NCBI RefSeq assembly: GCF_000238355.1
Contig: NZ_AHCA01000003.1
Span: 186,001 to 250,000 of the forward strand
DNA length: 64,000 bases
Direction of reading: 5' to 3'
From: Pseudoalteromonas haloplanktis ATCC 14393
GTDB lineage: Bacteria > Pseudomonadota > Gammaproteobacteria > Enterobacterales > Alteromonadaceae
Positions 60,220 through 64,000 of the stretch are shown piece after piece (the stretch's first letter is position 1; every line of letters begins with the position of its first letter). The position numbers were made by a program, and so were the translations under genes. A model generated the notes under the pieces. The model had not been told where the DNA came from and made no database searches. It worked only from the letters and a program-made list of their open reading frames with translations.

Positions 60220-61765
60220 CTGCCTGAATTTAGCAAAAGACAAAAAAGCATGGCTCGCACTGGTTGCGGGCCTTCTTTTAACTTTCAGCTATGCTCCTTT
60301 TGAGGCTTGGCCCCTCACCTTTGCCTGCTTAGCACTGGCAATTTACACCACTCAAACGACAAAACCTAAACCACAATATGGTAAGTTAGCCAGCAAACGT
60401 GCCACTAAATATGGTTTTATATTTGGCCTTGGCTGGTTTGGCGCAGGCATAAGCTGGGTGCATGTTTCAATTGCCACCTTTGGCGGTATGCCATTGATTG
60501 CCTCAATATTACTAATGGTGTTGTTATGCGCTTATCTCGCCATTTACCCTGCACTGGCCTTTATGTTTGCCACACGCTTTGCCAGCGGCCCTAATAGCTA
60601 TGGTTTATTGTTACTCAGCGGTTTTGCCATCACCGAGTATTTGCGTGGCGTGGTAATGACCGGTTTCCCTTGGCTAAGCTTTGGTTATACGCAAACCGAT
60701 AGCCCATTAAATCAACTTGCCCCAGTGATTGGTGAATTTGGCTTAACCCTTGTTTGTATCGCTATTGGCTTTGCGCTCTACCGCCTGCTGTTTACTCGTG
60801 ACTTCAAAGCAGCAGTAGCCAGTTTAGTGGCTCTCGCTTTATTGTTTGGTATTACTCATTATACGCGAACTAACAGCTACAGTAACAAAACCATTAGTAC
60901 CTTATTGGTACAAGGCAATATCAAACAACACCTGCGTTTTGACCCAAGTGAATTTTGGACCACGATGAGTAAGTACCAAGATATGACTCGCCCGCATTGG
61001 GATGCAGACTTAATCGTTTGGCCAGAAGCCGCCGTGCCGGAAATAGAAGCCCTTGCAGATAGCTATTTAGCCGGTCTTGATAGCGCAGCTTCATTTAACA
61101 ACACCGCCCTCATTACTGGTATAGTTGACTATCAACGCGACACTAAAGCTATCTTCAACACCTTGATTGTAGTTGGTAATAAAGAGCACGACGACGAGCA
61201 TGGCCATTATCAATACCTAGGTAAAAACCGTTACCAAAAACACCAATTACTGCCTATTGGTGAGTTTGTGCCGTTTGAAGATATATTACGCCCTATCGCT
61301 CCCTTATTTGATTTGCCCATGTCATCATTTTCTCGCGGTGACAAAGTGCAAAATAACTTACGCGCTAATGGCTTAAATATCTTACCGGCCATTTGCTATG
61401 AAATAGCTTTTGCTGATTTAGTGCGTGGTAATTACCACAATGATTCAGATATTTTATTTACCGTCAGTAACGATGCCTGGTTTGGTGCCTCCCACGGCCC
61501 TCACCAACATATGCAAATAGCCCGCATGCGCGCCCTTGAATTACAACGCCCGCTAATACGTGTTACAAACAATGGTATCAGTGGTGTTTACGACCCTATC
61601 AGTCAAACACAAGTCAGCATGCCACAGTTTGAAGCCGATACCTTAAAAGTGAACGTTAAGCTCATTCAAGGCGACAGCATCTATAGTCAATATGGCAACT
61701 TACCAGTGTGGATAGTCGTGGTGTTGATGGGAGTTGTAGGGATAGCAATAAGCAATAAGCGGTAA
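60188..61765 (+). CDS. lnt: Apolipoprotein N-acyltransferase
   Basis: Lnt adds the third acyl chain to lipoproteins at the periplasmic face. The ~525-aa protein has about six to seven N-terminal membrane helices, a nitrilase domain with Glu in WPEAAVPE, Lys region (LPIGEFVPFEDILRPIAP) and catalytic Cys in PAICYEIAF, and a final C-terminal helix. I chose ATG 60188; a GTG at 60200 is possible and the longer frame from 60137 is unlikely. Its last codons (...AISNKR) and stop TAA are built from the start of the GGTAAGC heptamer array. Confidence 0.94.
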   Translation: MITTVKTFLTNCLNLAKDKKAWLALVAGLLLTFSYAPFEAWPLTFACLALAIYTTQTTKPKPQYGKLASKRATKYGFIFGLGWFGAGISWVHVSIATFGGMPLIASILLMVLLCAYLAIYPALAFMFATRFASGPNSYGLLLLSGFAITEYLRGVVMTGFPWLSFGYTQTDSPLNQLAPVIGEFGLTLVCIAIGFALYRLLFTRDFKAAVASLVALALLFGITHYTRTNSYSNKTISTLLVQGNIKQHLRFDPSEFWTTMSKYQDMTRPHWDADLIVWPEAAVPEIEALADSYLAGLDSAASFNNTALITGIVDYQRDTKAIFNTLIVVGNKEHDDEHGHYQYLGKNRYQKHQLLPIGEFVPFEDILRPIAPLFDLPMSSFSRGDKVQNNLRANGLNILPAICYEIAFADLVRGNYHNDSDILFTVSNDAWFGASHGPHQHMQIARMRALELQRPLIRVTNNGISGVYDPISQTQVSMPQFEADTLKVNVKLIQGDSIYSQYGNLPVWIVVVLMGVVGIAISNKR

Positions 61766-62285
61766 GCGGTAAGCGGTAAGCGGTAAGCGGTAAGCGGTAA
61801 GCGGTAAGCGGTAAGCGGTAAGCGGTAAGCGGTAAGCGGTAAGCGGTAAGCGGTAAGCGGTAAGCGGTAAGCGGTAAGCGGTAAGCGGTAAGCGGTAAGC
61901 GGTAAGCGGTAAGCGGTAAGCGGTAAGCGGTAAGCGGTAAGCGGTAAGCGGTAAGCGGTAAGCGGTAAGCGGTAAGCGGTAAGCGGTAAGCGGTAAGCGG
62001 TAAGCGGTAAGCGGTAAGCGGTAAGCGGTAAGCGGTAAGCGGTAAGCGGTAAGCGGTAAGCGGTAAGCGGTAAGCGGTAAGCGGTAAGCGGTAAGCGGTA
62101 AGCGGTAAGCGGTAAGCGGTAAGCGGTAAGCGGTAAGCGGTAAGCGGTAAGCGGTAAGCGGTAAGCGGTAAGCGGTAAGCGGTAAGCGGTAAGCGGTAAG
62201 CGGTAAGCGGTAAGCGGTAAGCGGTAAGCGGTAAGCGGTAAGCGGTAAGCGGTAAGCGGTAAGCGGTAAGCGGTAAGCGGTAAGC
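61761..62285. repeat. Perfect heptanucleotide tandem array, 75 copies
   Basis: GGTAAGC repeats for 525 bases, exactly 75 x 7, plus a partial GGTAA. Two variant units AATAAGC (61747-61760) precede it inside lnt. The plus strand has TAA in every frame; the minus strand is open in every frame and encodes the heptapeptide LTAYRLP repeatedly, so long minus-strand frames (62381-61662 and 62353-61700) are products of the repeat. The unit differs from the first array by one base (GGTCAGC). Confidence 0.97.
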
Positions 62286-62305
62286 GGTAACGAGTTTATT
62301 CGTAG

Positions 62306-62332
62306 GTTGGGTTGAGTGCAACGAAACCCAAC
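62306..62332. repeat. REP-like palindrome
   Basis: GTTGGGTT and AACCCAAC flank an 11-base loop, 21 bases past the heptamer array. The sequence around it (GTAGGTTGGGTTGAGTGCAA) resembles a dispersed palindromic repeat common in gammaproteobacteria. Confidence 0.6.
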
Positions 62333-62374
62333 AGTTAAATGTATAATACTCAATCTTTTTCAAGGATAGAATAA

Positions 62375-62473
62375 ATGTCACACATTAAAAAAGTTGCTCA
62401 CAACTCCCATACCATATCCATGCTTATTTGCTGTACGCTGATGTTGGTTTTCATAGCTGCTTTTTTTCCCTAG
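62375..62473 (+). CDS. 32-aa membrane peptide, probable N-terminus of the next gene
   Basis: ATG 62375 has AGGA 8 bases upstream, a far better site than the next gene's TTG. It encodes MSHIKKVAHN, then a hydrophobic helix, and stops at TAG 62471 right after a run of seven T (62461-62467). Removing one T would fuse it in frame to the 62478-63212 protein. It could also be a genuine small coupled leader. Confidence 0.55.
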   Translation: MSHIKKVAHNSHTISMLICCTLMLVFIAAFFP

Positions 62474-62477
62474 TGCA

Positions 62478-63212
62478 TTGATTGTTGATAATGAGCTTGG
62501 ACTTAAACCTGAACATATTCTTTCAGCAATTATTAGCTTATTAATGTTTTTAATAACAATCGTTACTGGCTTGATTGCTTTTAAATCTTACCAAATAGCA
62601 AAGGCAGCAAATGAGTTAAGTGAAAGAATATTTACATCGCAACGAGAACAAATAGAATCTCAAGATTTTTCACGGCTATATGAAAGATTTGAAAAAAGAA
62701 TTAATCAAATTGAAAAGCAAAAAAATGTTACTATTTATTGCGAAGGTTTAATTCAAGAATATTTGTCAGCCGGCAGATTCGTTAAGGGTAAATATGAACC
62801 TACTGAATTAGAATTGAAAAATGCGATAGAAATGAGTAAGCCTATTAACAGCTTTTACGAAGAAGTCTCAGATAGATGTAAAAACGTTAAAGCAAATATC
62901 CCAAACAAGTCATTAACTAAGGATTGGATAAATTCAACTTTTAGTCAACTACAACACATAGGTAAAACGGACCCTATTTATGATTCCTTTATGAGTATTC
63001 CTGATGAAGACTTAGTGTCAATTATTAAAGATTGTCATCCAATTCCTGTGAAACGAACTAACCCTCTTTATTATGCTGAAGTTCATCGCCTTATTATTTC
63101 ATCATTATTAGTAACAATGAACCAGCATAAATTGGTAATACCAAACTTGAATAACGAAACAATATATAATGATTTCTTGATTAAAATAGACGAACTTATT
63201 TGGGGACAATAA
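62478..63212 (+). CDS. Membrane-anchored coiled-coil protein of unknown function (5' end probably frameshifted)
   Basis: As it stands, a 244-aa frame from a weak TTG. It has one membrane segment (about 15-35), then a charged helical region (YERFEKRINQIEKQ) and a soluble C-terminal domain. I recognise no family; two helices followed by a helical cytoplasmic domain recalls several membrane-bound defence or signalling proteins. With the 62375-62473 frame joined it would be about 278 aa with two membrane helices and a proper ribosome-binding site. Its AT-rich codon use resembles the NTPase at the left edge more than the core genes. Confidence 0.6.
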   Translation: MIVDNELGLKPEHILSAIISLLMFLITIVTGLIAFKSYQIAKAANELSERIFTSQREQIESQDFSRLYERFEKRINQIEKQKNVTIYCEGLIQEYLSAGRFVKGKYEPTELELKNAIEMSKPINSFYEEVSDRCKNVKANIPNKSLTKDWINSTFSQLQHIGKTDPIYDSFMSIPDEDLVSIIKDCHPIPVKRTNPLYYAEVHRLIISSLLVTMNQHKLVIPNLNNETIYNDFLIKIDELIWGQ

Positions 63213-63296
63213 ACGGAGAATAAATAAAACAACATTTAAATTTGTACAAAATATACAATTGTACTGACCATAAACGTAATAAAACCAGTAGAACCT

Positions 63297-63584
63297 TTAC
63301 TTTGAGCGCTTCATTAGCTTTTTATACACTGCATCTTTATCTCGTTTGCCGATAGCGAGTACATATACTACAACTTCATCATCTATCACTTCATAGGCAA
63401 GCCTGTAGCCTGCTGTGCGCAATTTTATTTTATATACGCTATCAAAACCCCTCAGTTTCGATGCAGGTACATGAGGATTTTCTAAACGCTCTATGAGTTT
63501 ATTTTTAAACTGACTTTTTATCGGTGGAGCAAGCTTGTTCCACTCTTTTTGCGCTGCGGGTAAAAATTTGAGCTTATAAGTCAT
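63297..63584 (-). CDS. RelE/StbE-type toxin (type II TA)
   Basis: A 95-aa RelE-superfamily protein, expected to be a ribosome-dependent mRNA interferase. Motifs KEWNKLAPPIKSQFKNKL, SKLRGFDSVYKIKLRTAGYRL and VVVYVLAIGKRDKDAVYKK are typical of the RelE(P307)/StbE subgroup. I chose ATG 63584, which overlaps the antitoxin stop by 11 bases; the longer frame from 63635 lies inside the antitoxin gene. Confidence 0.9.
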   Translation of the reverse strand: MTYKLKFLPAAQKEWNKLAPPIKSQFKNKLIERLENPHVPASKLRGFDSVYKIKLRTAGYRLAYEVIDDEVVVYVLAIGKRDKDAVYKKLMKRSK

Positions 63585-63825
63585 CAATATTAACTTCAAC
63601 CGCCTCTGATAAGTCTGCTCTGCGACTTTCGACAATTTTTGCTAATTCGATATCGTCGATCAGTTCCATTAGGAACTCATACGTTTGCGCAGGTACTAAA
63701 TAAGCTGCTGGTTTATTGTGATTTAGAATAGCTATCGCTGAACCATCAGCTTCATTTAATAACGCTGTCGGATTTTTCTTTAATTCTGAAATACTTGCTG
63801 AACAGTCTGCTAATATTTGTCTCAT
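63574..63825 (-). CDS. Phd/YefM-like (StbD-type) antitoxin
   Basis: An 83-aa antitoxin. MRQILADCSASISELKKNP and AIAILNHNKPAAYLVPAQTYE form the Phd/YefM DNA-binding N-terminus that would repress its own promoter; the acidic C-terminus (about 55-83) would bind and neutralise the toxin. It is upstream of and overlaps the toxin gene, giving a standard autoregulated operon. Confidence 0.9.
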   Translation of the reverse strand: MRQILADCSASISELKKNPTALLNEADGSAIAILNHNKPAAYLVPAQTYEFLMELIDDIELAKIVESRRADLSEAVEVNIDDL

Positions 63826-63918
63826 AACTCACCAAAATGACCATAAATATGAGCTAACTTTAGACCTTTTTTAGTTTTATAGCTAGCGCTTTTTAGAGCC
63901 TTTTATTGCCGACACACA

Positions 63919-64000
63919 CTATTTCGTAAACAACTTTTCAAATAATAACTCTGCTTGTTTTAAGCCCTCTTCGGTCAATACGACTGATTTAGCTTTGCCA
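63919..64000 (-). CDS. C-terminal end of a DUF6429-like protein (runs off right edge)
   Basis: Only the last 26 codons are inside the window: GKAKSVVLTEEGLKQAELLF followed by a short basic end and TAG at 63919-63921. The GKAKSVVLTEEG phrase is the conserved tail of the small DUF6429 family, often found beside mobile elements. The rest is outside the window. Confidence 0.55.
   Translation of the reverse strand, partial: GKAKSVVLTEEGLKQAELLFEKLFTK

Noticed and set aside
62312-62347. Promoter with TATAAT at 62342 upstream of the split membrane protein
   Set aside because: The -10 is good but the only -35-like hexamer (TTGAGT) is 24 bases away, so the promoter is not supported.
61662-62381. Long minus-strand frames with LTAYRLP repeats
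   Set aside because: They are produced by the GGTAAGC array read on the opposite strand, and they run antisense into lnt.

Overview
The window looks like chromosomal DNA of a marine gammaproteobacterium of the Alteromonadales, most likely Pseudoalteromonas or a close relative. This is inferred from AT-rich coding style, gammaproteobacterial gene orders (lnt-ybeX-ybeY-ybeZ-miaB next to ubiF and a Met/Leu/Gln tRNA cluster; hemA-prfA-prmC-sirB2-sirB1-kdsA; gcvA-ygdD-rlmM; lolB-ispE-prs; pth-ychF), SMC rather than MukB, and large tandem tRNA arrays typical of fast-growing marine bacteria. No search could be run, so the genus is inference.

Layout. 1-288 is the start of a KAP-like P-loop NTPase running off the left edge. 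1-10.6 kb holds a PLP amino-acid decarboxylase, a serine hydrolase, glyoxalase I, a three-gene ABC exporter (fusion lipoprotein, ATPase, permease) and a large M16 zinc-protease lipoprotein. 10.7-11.3 kb is a perfect 86-copy array of a 7-bp unit. 11.5-13.0 kb carries eight tRNA-Glu genes and one tRNA-Ala on the minus strand. 13.7-15.4 kb carries a plus-strand tRNA-Val array of 15 units that decay from intact near the promoter to degenerate at the far end. 15.6-32.3 kb is core housekeeping: a receiver-TPR protein, msrB/msrA, small membrane proteins, ligA-zipA-smc, a SpoU-type methyltransferase, a DUF898/M48/small membrane trio, and speB/speA. 32.5-35.2 kb holds an acetyltransferase, a cysteine-free orphan protein and a frameshifted sulfotransferase. 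35.4-52.7 kb is conserved: cysZ, rlmM, DUF423, a hydrolase, gcvA, the hemA-to-kdsA run (with an HD-GYP regulator and a DUF819 transporter inserted), lolB-ispE, prs, rplY-pth-ychF. 52.9-54.5 kb is a second tRNA array (2 Met, 4 Leu, 4 Gln, plus four conserved Leu-like pseudo-units). It is followed by a 10-copy 7-bp repeat and a MITE-like element abutting ubiF. miaB, phoH-like ybeZ, ybeY, corC-like ybeX and lnt follow, then a second long 7-bp array (75 copies) that begins inside the lnt stop codon. The right end is accessory: a REP-like palindrome, a membrane protein apparently split by a homopolymer frameshift, a StbDE/RelE-type toxin-antitoxin pair and the end of a DUF6429-like gene.

How it works together. 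speA and speB convert arginine to putrescine, alongside a second, fold-type-I basic amino-acid decarboxylase. hemA-prfA-prmC, rplY-pth-ychF, miaB-ybeZ-ybeY and rlmM concern translation and rRNA/tRNA maturation, matching the heavy investment in tRNA gene dosage. Each of the three tRNA arrays has a near-consensus promoter with a GC-rich discriminator, as expected for stringent, growth-rate control.

The most unusual content is repeat biology. There are three separate perfect tandem arrays that all have a period of exactly 7 bp but different unit sequences: GGTCAGC x86, GGTAAGC x75 and CTTTAAT x10. There are also tRNA arrays with chimeric, truncated and repeatedly propagated pseudo-tRNA units. 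No feature in the window explains the shared 7-bp period.
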